Source: Cherax quadricarinatus (lineage: Eukaryota; Arthropoda; Malacostraca; Decapoda; Parastacidae). Taken from it: 64,000 nucleotides of DNA. The translations under genes were made by a program, and so were the position numbers. This document shows positions 21,801 to 34,238 of the stretch, in pieces (position 1 is the first letter of the stretch; the number at the start of each line of letters is the position of its first letter). The stretch lies in NCBI RefSeq assembly GCF_038502225.1, contig NC_091382.1, positions 13,170,538 through 13,234,537 on the forward strand. Direction: 5' to 3'. Below the pieces are notes generated by a model. The model saw only the letters and a list, made by a program, of their open reading frames with translations. It ran no database searches and was not told the origin of the DNA.

Positions 21801-23478
21801 TGCAATTATATACAACACGTAGTGGAGTGGTTTCAGAATCTTTTCTGACTCCATGGTGCGGGAGATAATGAGCGTTTGTCTTCAACTTATCTTCGACTAT
21901 TTCCTCAATGAATTTATTGTCCAACTGTTCTTGTATGATATTATCATAGACAGTCAGTAGCTCTGGATTCTTCCTGAGCTCATGTATTTGTGCTTTCATC
22001 TGTCCGAAAGCCATGCGATAATTGCTAGGCAGATGTGGTGGATTTAATTTCCATGGTAACCTAACCCAATACTGTCCATCTTTATATTTGACAGTGTCCA
22101 AATATTGGTTATAAGTCTGAGACTCTTGTGGGCTTGGTTTATTTACATCAATACCTATCGCATCTAAATCCCACAACTTATCAACTGGTTCATTCATTTC
22201 TTCCAGTAATGATAATTTTTGCTGTGGTACATGATCAGCAGTTATTCTCGTAACTAGTATATTTTCCACTGAATCAATATCAGCTTCTTTCCCACTTTGA
22301 GAGGGAATGGGACCACATATCATGTGGCCTCCTGCTGTTTTCAGCAAGTGAACATCATGTTTACTTACTATATTTTGCACAAAACAGTGATAATAATCAC
22401 TTCCAATGATTAAATCAATTGGACTAATTGTGTCCGTCTGTATGTCAGGACAGGCTAACTTGACCTTAGCTGCTTTCAGTGCTGCAACTGTTTCTTTTAA
22501 TCCCTGGATCTGCACAGACTTAGGCAAATCATCTACTACCACAGCTTCTACTGTCTTTTTCCTGTTTCCTAGACCAACAGTGATTCGGGCTAGGTCATAT
22601 GTCTGTTTACCAGAATTATGGTAAAAACCAGCTATATCTAACTGTATTTTGGCATAGGGTTGTTTATTCAGTTTCTGCAACACTGATCTTCTTATGCAGG
22701 ACCTTTGTGAGCCTTGATCAAATAGTGTTAGCACATTGGTTTTGTGTAATTTATTAGATAACTCAACTCGAGCTATCGGGAGAGCAGTTGCTTTAAACTT
22801 ATCTCTCACATTTAATGCTGTTGCTTGTTGACTTCCTGATTCTGTGGAAGTCTGCTGCTGTTCAGCAAAAGTATTTGGGCATAATGCTGTATGATGCATA
22901 CCCTTGCATTTAAAACACTTCTTCAGTGAGCATTTTCCTCCCTTGTGTTCACCTAAACACTTGATGCATCTTTTCAGCTGATGAATACGTTGTTTACGTG
23001 CCTCCATTGATGTGTATTGACTACAATACTGTGCCCAATGTGTTCCATCACAAAGTACACATTTTGGAGTACATTTATGTATGACAGTCTGTTTACTGTC
23101 TATTGTATTCACTGCTTGATAAATGCCTATATGGGATTTCCCATTATGTGGTTTAATGGGAGTAGGTATACTCTTTTTATACTGAGTTGAAGGTTTGTTA
23201 TCCACTGGATTTGTGGATTTTTCATCTTGTCTCGTTGCTTGCATGCATGAAACTATTGTTTGTAAACCATTGCTAATTTCCTCACAAGTGAAATAGCGTT
23301 TATTGAACATAATATTTAATCGTTCAATAGTTTGTGGTGACAACTTATCTTGTACAATACCACTGATAAACCAATCACATTGTCTTAGGTCATATTTAGC
23401 ATCTAGAGATCTGAGACTATTGTCTAATGTAATTCTAAATGAATGTAAGTCTGAAAAAAAATGTTTGGGTGGCCTCAA
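18853..23478 (-). CDS. BEL/Pao Gag-Pol polyprotein, 1,541 codons open
   Basis: Polyprotein for a BEL/Pao retrotransposon. Domains in order: the end of the gag domain, cysteine-rich zinc knuckles (about residues 136-200, including CFKCKGMHHTALC), a retropepsin-like protease with LFDQGSQRSC (254-258 hold the active Asp), and RT with ADISKAFLRVRL (Asp601) and YVDN (677-680). RNase H begins at HVFCDAS (846-850). Integrase has an HH-CC zinc finger, MISDNATNFIAGA and a YERMIG block, then a C-terminal domain with LRPGDIVIIDN. YVDN in place of YXDD and DQGSQ are typical of this clade. The annotated start is only the first ATG after a frameshift. The true protein began at the gag ATG near 24121. Pol itself shows no stop. 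Confidence 0.92.
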   Translation of the reverse strand: MRPPKHFFSDLHSFRITLDNSLRSLDAKYDLRQCDWFISGIVQDKLSPQTIERLNIMFNKRYFTCEEISNGLQTIVSCMQATRQDEKSTNPVDNKPSTQYKKSIPTPIKPHNGKSHIGIYQAVNTIDSKQTVIHKCTPKCVLCDGTHWAQYCSQYTSMEARKQRIHQLKRCIKCLGEHKGGKCSLKKCFKCKGMHHTALCPNTFAEQQQTSTESGSQQATALNVRDKFKATALPIARVELSNKLHKTNVLTLFDQGSQRSCIRRSVLQKLNKQPYAKIQLDIAGFYHNSGKQTYDLARITVGLGNRKKTVEAVVVDDLPKSVQIQGLKETVAALKAAKVKLACPDIQTDTISPIDLIIGSDYYHCFVQNIVSKHDVHLLKTAGGHMICGPIPSQSGKEADIDSVENILVTRITADHVPQQKLSLLEEMNEPVDKLWDLDAIGIDVNKPSPQESQTYNQYLDTVKYKDGQYWVRLPWKLNPPHLPSNYRMAFGQMKAQIHELRKNPELLTVYDNIIQEQLDNKFIEEIVEDKLKTNAHYLPHHGVRKDSETTPLRVVYNCSARANKDVASLNDCLMTGPSLTEKLGDVLMKFRTNPYAYTADISKAFLRVRLQEIDRDYTRFLWPGNPHDPQSPVKTYRFKSVLFGATSSPFLLEATLNTHLKKSESPFKEVLKKSFYVDNLQGTVNKEEDLKSLYREANKEMKEANMPLRMWNTNSKQLRELIKEDFPETEIPDCNNMLGLNWNTQEDTLSLKRINNTSCSTFTKRSLLSEVSQCFDPLGLVSPITIKGKMLMQDAWKLKIGWDENLPLEMSQAWDEISREFKQLHQIKFPRQIGQEGNKYTLHVFCDASTRGYGAVAYMSNAEGSTLITSKARVAPLKVRTVPQLELTALCVGTKLAVYLNKVLDHLTIEKTVIWSDNEAVLQWLRNNKSKLVYVQNRVAEIKEMQRDYLFLHVSTQENPADMLSRGVPLKKFVNNKLWLHGPNWLSDENNWPQQKVHIMPEETVCLNTAEISCVNTADTTEIVIDGSKYSSLGKLLRVTALVFKFIKGIKPDYEYLEPIKYWVKLIQKDVFSTEYKFLETQDKSPKKPVMINSLGLYFDSEKIIRCRGRIHNSSLPREAIHPILIPKNHWLTKLIVQNAHSNVLHGGVADTLCHIRQSYWIPQGRQSVKKQIKDCITCRHYDMRVCQYPGPPPYPSERVCHITPFEVTGVDYTGPIILTKTVDKVSIKVYICLFTCATTRAVHLEVATDMSAETFIKLFRRFAARRACPRLMISDNATNFIAGAAYISKIFDQPEVQQMLNQRRCRWRYIPPKSPWHGGFYERMIGIVKRCLRKTLHRQRIDLEEFRTVVTEIENRVNNRPLTYVTDDLDNLLHGRRLEPVPPMNDKEIIEDPTYFEPEQLRRKFKHLNKVIECWEKIWREDYLTSLREHFYGAGVPENHKSLRPGDIVIIDNDGPRSQWPLGKIVTIYPDANGIIRTVDVLSKGVVNKRTINKLVPLELHSVENKISDSPETTQTKAVQQRQAAVVASEKIKLMFSDE

Positions 23479-24121
23479 GCTTGATATTAAGACTGCATGT
23501 CTAATCCTGGCCTTGTCAGCATCAAAGTAATTGTCTGCTAAGACACGTAAGGCTATTTGATAATTAATTACCTTTAACCACCGGAAATGACTTAATCAGT
23601 TCATAGGGTTCTCCCTTCACAAGACATTTAAGGTAATTGAACTTGGCAATCTCATCTATGTCAGTTCGTGAATTTACTATGGATTGAAAACCACTAATGA
23701 ATTCTTCATAATTATGAACTTGGAAAATAGGTAATGTCAATGTAGGTAAGCTTGGTAATGGGACACTTGTTGTTGTTACAGGTGTAACAGGTGGTTGCCC
23801 ACTAGTTACAGTAGGTCTCTGTGACAGAGTTTAACGGCAGATAGCCTGTACTCCTGTCCACCTTAATTGTTGATCACTAAAAGTATCCAAAACATTTTTA
23901 ATTTCATCCTCAGATGGATCTGATTCAAGAAATTTATTTTCATAATGTGTATAGTCTGAATTAATTATTTCCATGCGTTGTGTAAATAATTCAAACTTGA
24001 CCTCAAGATCATCAAAATCTATGTTTGTATCTTGAGTTAATCCTAGACAAACTGAAATTAGATTTTCTAATTGTGTAATCTTAGTCTGTAAAGACTGAAA
24101 CTGAGTTTTCAAACGAGCCAT
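23479..24121 (-). pseudogene. BEL/Pao gag N-terminus, broken by one stop and one frameshift
   Basis: ATG at 24121 opens a coiled-coil-like start (LKTQFQSLQTKITQLENLIS) and runs 96 codons to a TAA at 23831. The same frame then resumes with TVTSGQPPVT, PLPSLPTLTLPIFQVHNYEE and FNYLKCLVKGEPYELIKSFP, the conserved BEL/Pao gag segment. Near 23575 the frame shifts to NYQIALRVLADNYFDADKAR, which leads without interruption into the 1,541-codon frame. With two lesions in gag this copy is probably dead unless the shift is a sequencing error. Confidence 0.8.
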
Positions 24122-24928
24122 TTTAATGGTATACTGAAAATTCTAGCACCACACTTAGAGTGTTTATAAAACACTGTACTGCTATAGACAGCTGAGTTTT
24201 TGTTATGCTTAAGTCAGCAATAATCGAGCCAGACACTACTGACCCACTAAGCTTAACATCAGGGTCAATGACCATGAAGGGTACACCGTACATGTGTCTG
24301 GTGTTTATGGCTTGTTTGCTGTGTCAGCCTGACCATGATGATTAATCGTAAATAACGATGTTATACACTTCATTCACTATACACTATAAATGTCACTGTA
24401 TAACTGTAAATCACACGTGAATATTACTTACACATATATAAATTTCACTGTTAATATATATTTGAAAGCTTACACTTTATATATAAGTTCCTTTAATATA
24501 ACAGGTAGATCTATAAGAAACGAACTTTAACACAATCTTGTCTCTTAATTTCTGTCTATAAACATTATAAACACTGTGTATATATACACTCAGACAAACA
24601 ACATCACTTGGTGTTGTCTTAATCAGCGATTTCTCGAGATTGGAGCAGTTGATGGAGGGTGCAGGATACCATCACCCGTCTTCTTGTTGGGTGAGTCACC
24701 CAGCTCCCGTTTTCGTTGGGTGAACGCTGGGTGAGCGCCCGTTTTCTTTTGGCTGCCCATTCTGTGTGATTGAGTCTGGAGGGACTCATTTATACTGATT
24801 TATATTGTAAAACACTAGTTTTACAGCTTTTTTCGAAGGACCTTGGCTCATAGGTTATTTGTACACTGTAGTACAACATATTTGGACCACAGTGTGGTCT
24901 TTATCCGGTTCGAGCACGACCAAAACTC
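24122..24928 (-). other. BEL/Pao 5' leader with candidate primer-binding site
   Basis: Untranslated leader between the 5' LTR and gag. Next to the LTR (24903-24922) the minus strand reads TGGTCGTGCTCGAACCGG after a few bases. It starts with the TGG expected for pairing to a tRNA CCA end and includes the complement of GGTTCGA. I cannot name the tRNA. Near 24680-24750 short GGGTGA..CCCGTTTTC units repeat. Confidence 0.5.
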
Positions 24929-27421
<2,493 letters not shown>

Positions 27422-30400
27422 CATACTCTCTCAGAGCACTCTCACACCAATACAATACTCTCCCAGAGCACTCCCACACTTGTCCCTTATTCTCCCAGAG
27501 CACTCCAGAAACCATCCCATACTCTCCCAGATCACTCCCACACCCATCCCCTACTATCCTAGAGCATTCACACATTTACCCGAAACACTCTCAGAGAGCT
27601 CCCATACGAATCGCATACACAGAGCGCTCCTACATCCATCCCATACTGTCGGACAGCACTCCGACACCTATCCTATACTGTCCCAGAGCACTCCCATACC
27701 TATCCCATACTGTCCCAGAGCACTCCCACACCTATCCCATACTGTCCCAGAGCACTCACACACACATCCAATACTCCCCCAGAGCAGTCCCACATCCATC
27801 CCATGCTCTCCGAGAGCATTCCCACACCCATCTTGCACTCTCCCAGAGCACTCCCACACAAATCACACACTTTCCCAAAGCACTCAGACACCCATCACAT
27901 ACTGCCCGAGGGCACTCCCACACCTATCCCATACTGTCCCAGGACACTCCCACACCTATCCCATGCTGTCTCAGAGCACTCCCACACCCATCCCATATTA
28001 TCACCGAGGACTAGCACATCCATCCAATAATGTCCCAGAGCACTCCCACACACATCCCATACTGTCCCAGAGCACTCACACACTCATTCAATACTGTCCC
28101 AGAGCACTCTCACACGTATCCCATACTGTTCCAGAGCAGTCCCACTCCTACTCATAATGTCGTAGAGCAATCCCAATCCCATCCCATTCTCTCCCAGAGC
28201 ATTCCCACTCCCATCCCATACGGTCCCAGAGCACTCCCACACCCATCACATACTGCCTCAGGGAACTCCCACAGTAATCCCAAACTGTCCCAGAGCACTC
28301 CCACACCAATCCCATACTGTCCCAGAGCACTCAGACACCCATCAAATACTGTCTCAGAGCACTCTCACGCCCATACCATACTCTGCCACAGCACTCCGAC
28401 ACCCATCCCATACTCTCCCAGAGCACTACCACACCCATGCCATACTCTGCCAGAGCACTCCCACACTCATCGCATACTCTCCCAGAGCACTACCACACCC
28501 ATGCCATACTCTGCCAGAGCACTCCCACATCCATCAATACTCTCCCAGAGCCCTCTCACACCCATTCTGTACACTGCTAGAACACTCCCACACCCATCAA
28601 ATACTGTTTCAGAGCGCTTCCACACCCATACCATACTCAGTCAGAGCTCTTCCACACCCTTCCCATACTCTCCCAGAGCATTCCCACACCCATCCAATAC
28701 TCTCCCAGAGCGCTCCCACACACATCGAATACTCTCCCAAAGCAATCCCATACTATTCCGTACTCTCTCTGAGCACTCACACACCCTTTCCAAACTCTCC
28801 CAGAGCACTCTAACACCCATACCATACTCTACCAGAGCACTCTCACACTTATCCCTCATCCTCTGAGAGCACTCCAACAAATATCCCATTCTCTCACAGA
28901 CCACTCCCACAGCCATCCCTTACTCTCCCTAACCATTCTCACACCCACTCGAAACACACTCAGAGCTCTCCCATAACAATCCCATACACAGAGCACTCTC
29001 ACACCCATCCCATACTCTCCTCTAGCACTAACTCACCCATCCCATACTCTTTCAGAGCACACCCACACCCATCCCATACTCTCCAAGAGCATTGTCACAC
29101 CAATCTTGTACTCTACCAGAGCACTCCCATATCCATCTCACACTCTCCCAGAGCACTCCCACACCCATCTCATATTCCCCCAGAGTACTCCCACACCCAA
29201 ACCACACTCTCGCAGAACACTCCAGGACCCATCCAATACTTTCCCAGAGCCTTCCACATGCATCCCATAGTCTCCCAGAGCACTTCCTCACCCATCCCAT
29301 TCTTTCCAACAGCAATCCAACACAAATCCCATACTCTCCCAGAGCACTTCTACATCCATACCATACTCTCAAAGAGCACTCCCACACTTATCCCCTATTC
29401 TCCCAGAGCACTCCCACACCCTTCCCATACTCTCCCAGAGAACTCCCACACATCCCATAGTCTCCAAGAGCAGTCCCACACCCATCCCGTACTCTTCCAG
29501 AGGACTCCCACACAAATGCCATACTCTCTCCGAGCACTCCCACACCCATACCATACTCTCCCAGAGCAATCCCACACATATCTCATACTCTTCAAAAGCA
29601 CTCGCACACCCATCCAACACTCTTCCAGAGCACTCCCACACCCATCCCATACTCTCCCAAAACACTCACATACACACCCCATACTCTTCCAGAGCACTCC
29701 CACACCTCTTCCATACTCTCCCAGAGCACTCCTGCACCCATCCCATACGGTCCCAGAGCACTCCCACACCCATCATATACTGCCCGAGGGCACTCCAACA
29801 CAAATCCCATACTGTCCCAGTTCACTCCCACACACAATTCATGCTGTCGCAGAGCACACCCACTCCCATCCATGCTGTGCCATATCACTCAAACTCCCAT
29901 CACATACCGTCCGAGAGCACTCCCAAAATCATCACATGCTGCCCAAGGGCACCCCCACACCCATCCCATACTGCCCCAGACCACTCCAACACCCATCCCA
30001 AACTGTCCCAGAGAATTCACATGCCTATCGCAAACTGCCCTAGAGCACTCACACACCCATCACATACTGCCCGAGGGCACTCCCTCACCTATCCCATACT
30101 GTCCCAGGACACTCCCACACCTATCCCATGCTGTCTCAGAGCACTCCCACACCCATCCCATATTATCCCCGAGCACTAGCACATCCATCCAATACTGTCC
30201 CAGAGCACTCCCACACATATCCCATACTGTCCCAGAGCACTCACGCACTCATCCAATACTGTCCCAGAGCACTCTCACACGTATCCCATACTGTTCCAGA
30301 GCATTCCCACACCTACTCATGATGTCGCAGAGCAATCCCAATCCCATCCCATTCTGTCCCAGAGCATTCCCACTCCTATCCCATACGGTCCCAGAGCACT

Positions 30401-31245
30401 CCCACACCCATCACATACTGCCTCAGGGAACTCCCACAGTAATCCCAAACTGTCTCAGAGCACTCTCACGCCCATACCATACTCTGCCACAGCACTCCGA
30501 CACCCATCCCATACTCTCCCAGAGCACTACCACACCCATGCCATACTCTGCCAGAGCACTCCCACATCCATCAATACTCTCCCAGAGCCCTCCCACACCC
30601 ATTCCGTACACTGCTAGAGCACTCCCACACCCATCAAATACTGTTTCAGAGCGCTTCCACACCCATACCATACTCAGTCAGAGCACTTCCACACCCTTTC
30701 CATGCTCTCCCAGAGCATTCCCACACCCATCCAATACTCTCCCAGAGCACTCCCACACCCATCCAATACTCTCTCAGAGCGCTCCCACACACATCAAATA
30801 CTCTCCCAAAGGAATCCCATACTATTCCGTACTCTCTCTGAGCACTCACACACCCTTTCCAAACTCTCCCAGAGCACTCCAACACCCATCCCAGACTGTC
30901 CCAGAGAATTCACACGCCTATCGCAAACTGCCCCAGAGCACTCACACACCCTTCCCATACTGTCCCAGGGCACTACCACACCCATCCCAAACTGTCCTAG
31001 AGCATTCACACACCAATCCCAAACAGTGTCAGAGCACTCACACACCAATCCAATACTGTCCCAGAGCACTCCCACACCCATCCCATACTGTCCAAGAACA
31101 CTACCACACCCATCTCAAACTCTCCCAGAGAACTCACACAACCATCCCATACTGTCCCAGAGCACTATAACAAACATCCCAAACTGTCTCAGAGCACTTC
31201 AGAACCCATTCCATACTGTCACAGATAACTCCCACACCAATCGAA
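27422..31245. repeat. 32-bp minisatellite, main array (about 119 units)
   Basis: Units of CCCATACTGTCCCAGAGCAC followed by TCCCACACCTAT, with period 32 bp by counting. Two subtypes (CTGTCCC and CTCTCCC) occur in blocks. 27896-28300 recurs almost intact at 30061-30465 with its private variants, and the similarity continues with small unit losses to about 30880. Because 32 is not a multiple of 3, long open frames appear on both strands (one of 432 codons). They are products of the repeat, with no start context or non-repeat portion. Confidence 0.92.
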
Positions 31246-31622
31246 GCCTGCTGCTGTTCAGTGCAGTATAGCCTGGTGTTCCCCACAGCACCTTGGTCGC
31301 AACTCTTTCAGTCGCTGGTGCCTGCTGCTGTTCAGTGTAGTGTAGCCTGGTGTTCCCCACAGCACCTTGGTCACAACTCTTTCAGTCGCTGGTGCCTGCT
31401 GCTGTTCAGTGCAGTGTAGCCTGGTGTTCCCCACAGTACCTTGGTCACAACTTTTTCAGTCGCTGGTGCCTGCTGCTGTTCAGGGCAGTGTAGCCTGGTG
31501 TTCCCCATAGCACTTTGGTCACAACTCTTTCAGTCGCAGGTGCCTACTGTTCTTCAGTGCAGTGTAGCCTGGTGTTCTCCACAGCACCTTGGTCACAACT
31601 CTTTCAGTCGCTGGTGCCTTCT
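31246..31622. repeat. 74-bp satellite, small block (about 5 units)
   Basis: Units containing GCCTGCTGCTGTTCAGTGCA and TAGCCTGGTGTTCCCCACAG, then CACAACTCTTTCAGTCGCTG. Same family as 46026-49447. It directly abuts the 32-bp array on the left and stops at a pyrimidine-rich stretch before a G1 LTR. Confidence 0.92.
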
Positions 31623-31656
31623 ATCCCCCCTCCCCCTTCTTCCCCCTCCCCGAAAG

Positions 31657-32330
31657 TGATAGTTTGCTTGCCGGCTACTTGTTAAGGTAGGGTCAGTCTA
31701 GCTCCCGCTATCCCTTCCCCTCCTTCTCCCCCCCCCCCTAAAGGTGACGTGTTGGGCTCCGGACCAAACAGTAATCACTAGACTCACGGCTCCCAGCACT
31801 ACTCTTGGATGACAGAGAGGGTCACCTGCCAATCAACGAGAAGAACTGATGGAGATGGACTAACGTCCTGAGACTTCCCCTTTTTGGATTTAATTACTTG
31901 TGCACCTGTATGAAACTGCAGGACGTAACCCCTCATCATTGCAGCGGTAAAGAACCTGCTTTCCTGTCATTGGGAGAGAATACTCCCGGCTATACTGTGA
32001 AGAACTAGCCAGTGGGTCGTAACCAACACCTGCGGCCCCCCCCCCATCATCAGCAACGGCTACGATTTCAACAACAGTGTCACCAACACCAGACACCCCT
32101 ATATATATATTAGCGTTGAATTCAGTTATCATTTATATTTTTCATTTTTCATTTTTTTTAATGTAGGATTAATATTTCATATTTAAGTGTTTTATATTTT
32201 AAATTTCTATATAATAAAGTGTTTATGTTTGTCTGTTATTATTTCTTTTTCTATTCATTAATTTTCCTGAGGAGTAGCCAACCTTAGTAATACTTACTGA
32301 AGTTGTTACAGGGCTGAGTAAGCCTTCACA
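31657..32330 (+). repeat. G1-family LTR, 5' end missing
   Basis: From TAGTTTGCTTGCCGGCTACT it follows the LTR at 4824 from its position of about 48, and it ends at GTAAGCCTTCACA like 5749. The first 47 bp are replaced by a CT-rich run. No coding sequence is attached. Confidence 0.85.
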
Positions 32331-33287
32331 CGTGGGTTATACCAACATTTGTCATCCTCAGCTTCATGTGGGGATGCATCCTCGGCGTCAATTCCACTAT
32401 TGTCGCCATCACACTTTACAGAACAATCAACCAGGTTCTGTTCAGAGGGACTCACCAGTTTACCAGTCTGGCGGAAATATGGACTCCTGCTCAGGGACTA
32501 ACTTGTGATATTGAAACTAGTGTGTCAGGAGAGTATGCAGACTCCTGCTCAGGGACTAGCTTGCATGACAGAGGTTAGTATGTCAGAAGTGTAGGTGGTC
32601 TCCTGCTCAGGGACTAACTTGCTTGACAGAGGTTAGTATGTCAGAAGTGTAAGTGGTCTCCTGCTCAGGGACTAACTTATTCAACAGAGGCTAGTATATC
32701 AGAAGTGTATGCCGACTTTTGCTCAGGGACTAGCTTATTAAACAGAGGTTAGTATGTCAGAAGTGCATATCAACTCTTCTATGCCTCCTCTCAGCTGAGC
32801 CACAACACAAGTTGCTGAAGCAACGCCTCAGTAACAGACAGGACAACAACCGTTGGCTCATACATGGGGAAAGCAATACGAGAAATCACATGTCCCTTGC
32901 CGTGAGTGCCTTCGATAAGTCAGACTCAGACAGTGACTTTCTCGTCGTAAATATCCTGCCAAAAGCACTGTTTATGTCTCAAGTGACAGTAATTTGACCA
33001 TTTCCTTTCTATTCCCTTTGACAAATTCCTCTGAAGAATTTTATGTTGTTACCCGTGACTGAGGGTGTTGGCAGTGACTAACATCTCACACGTGAGTGTA
33101 GAGTCACCCGTGACTGTAGCGTCACCCGTGACTGATGTCCAAGAATAGCCCTTATAATTTCTTCCTCATCTCCTCTCAACACTCGTTACCGAGGGCCAAA
33201 GGTGATAACAATATATCACTATACTTTTTCCATAAGTGGTCAGTGGTCAGTCGTCACTTGAGGTCACAGACCCTGAGCTGCTTTGGG
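32331..33287. other. Unassigned stretch holding a 58-bp minisatellite
   Basis: 32484-32775 is about five units of roughly 58 bp, each with CTCCTGCTCAGGGACTAACT and GTTAGTATGTCAGAAGTG. 33045-33140 repeats GTCACCCGTGACTG three times. Short frames at 32366 and 32812 match nothing I recognise. The last bases before 33288 flank LINE-E copy B. Confidence 0.7.
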
Positions 33288-33311
33288 GATTAGCGTGGAT
33301 GGTTACAAAGC

Positions 33312-34238
33312 ATGGCTTGCTTCTGCAGTGTCTTAAAAATTGAGGTTGGAGAGTTGAAGGAGGAGGTCTTGCTTCTCCAGGAGGAGATTAGGAGGCTGAA
33401 GGTCCACCTCAATGGGTCTGGGAGAGAGTGTGAGGTGGCTGGAGTTGTGGGGAATGAGGCTTCTAGCAGTGAGGTGCAGTCTATCTCTCGCTGTGAGGAG
33501 GCTGTAGTTGGGGAGGTAGCAACGGCTACCAGCAGTGAGGTGCAGCCCAGCACCTGCTACAAGTGGCGAGTGGTTCACAGTAATGGGAGGCGCATCAGAG
33601 TAAGGAAAGTTAAAAGTAAAGATCTGAATGAAGGAAATAGCTTCTCTGTTCTTCAGGATGAATGTACTTCAGTGGCCAGTGAAGGTAAGGGTACTACTGC
33701 CCCTGCTAATGGAGGTAAGCACATTCTTGTGGTTGGTGACTCTCAGGTAAGATATATTGACCGTGCTTTTTGTAATAGGAATAAGAAGATGAGAGATAGA
33801 GTGTGCTTCCCTGGAGCTGGTGTTGGGGACATAGTCAACAGGCTGGATAATATCACGTCAGGTAATGGGAACAAGCCCATTATCTGTCTCAGTGCTGGTG
33901 GAAATGATATTGGGAAGGGTAGGAGAGAAGAGCTGCTAGATAAGTACAGGTCAGCTATAGATTTCATTAAGTCTAAGGGAGGGATCCCAATCATATGTAG
34001 CATCTTGCCTAGAAGGGGAGTAGGAAATGAATGGTTGTCTAGGGCAATTGGTGTAAATTGCTGGCTAGACAGATACTGCAAGGAACTTGCAATCCCATTC
34101 ATTGACAACTGGAACAACTTTTATGGCAAACATGATATGTATGCAAGGGATGGGGTACATCTCTCTGGGGCAGGGGCAGTAGCACTTGCAGACTCAATTG
34201 AGAAGGCCATTGGTGAAATGCCTATGATTTTAAACTGA
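33312..34238 (+). CDS. LINE-E copy B ORF1: coiled coil plus SGNH esterase domain
   Basis: 308 codons, intact. Residues 10-35 (VGELKEEVLLLQEEIRRLK) form a heptad coiled coil, a likely multimerisation segment. A linker rich in Ser/Glu and basic residues follows. Residues 137-300 look like an SGNH/GDSL hydrolase: GDSQ (142-145, nucleophile Ser144), GAGVGD (168-173), GGND (196-199, Asn198) and DGVHLSG (280-286, Asp280 and His283). Esterase-type ORF1 proteins are known from CR1 and L2 LINEs, where they probably act in RNP or membrane/lipid interaction. The substrate is unknown. The stop overlaps the ORF2 start in TGATG. Confidence 0.85.
   Translation: MACFCSVLKIEVGELKEEVLLLQEEIRRLKVHLNGSGRECEVAGVVGNEASSSEVQSISRCEEAVVGEVATATSSEVQPSTCYKWRVVHSNGRRIRVRKVKSKDLNEGNSFSVLQDECTSVASEGKGTTAPANGGKHILVVGDSQVRYIDRAFCNRNKKMRDRVCFPGAGVGDIVNRLDNITSGNGNKPIICLSAGGNDIGKGRREELLDKYRSAIDFIKSKGGIPIICSILPRRGVGNEWLSRAIGVNCWLDRYCKELAIPFIDNWNNFYGKHDMYARDGVHLSGAGAVALADSIEKAIGEMPMILN

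Noticed and set aside
27480..31271. Long open frames (up to 432 codons) in the 32-bp array
   Set aside because: Each frame is a translation of the tandem unit, occurs on both strands, and has no non-repeat domain or promoter context.
32366..32997. Short plus-strand frames beside the 58-bp minisatellite
   Set aside because: No recognisable protein similarity, partly repeat-derived; not supported as genes.
33743..34117. Antisense frames over LINE-E ORF1 and ORF2 (repeated at 62993-63367 and elsewhere)
   Set aside because: Shadows of the real ORFs; identical in each copy because the ORFs are conserved.
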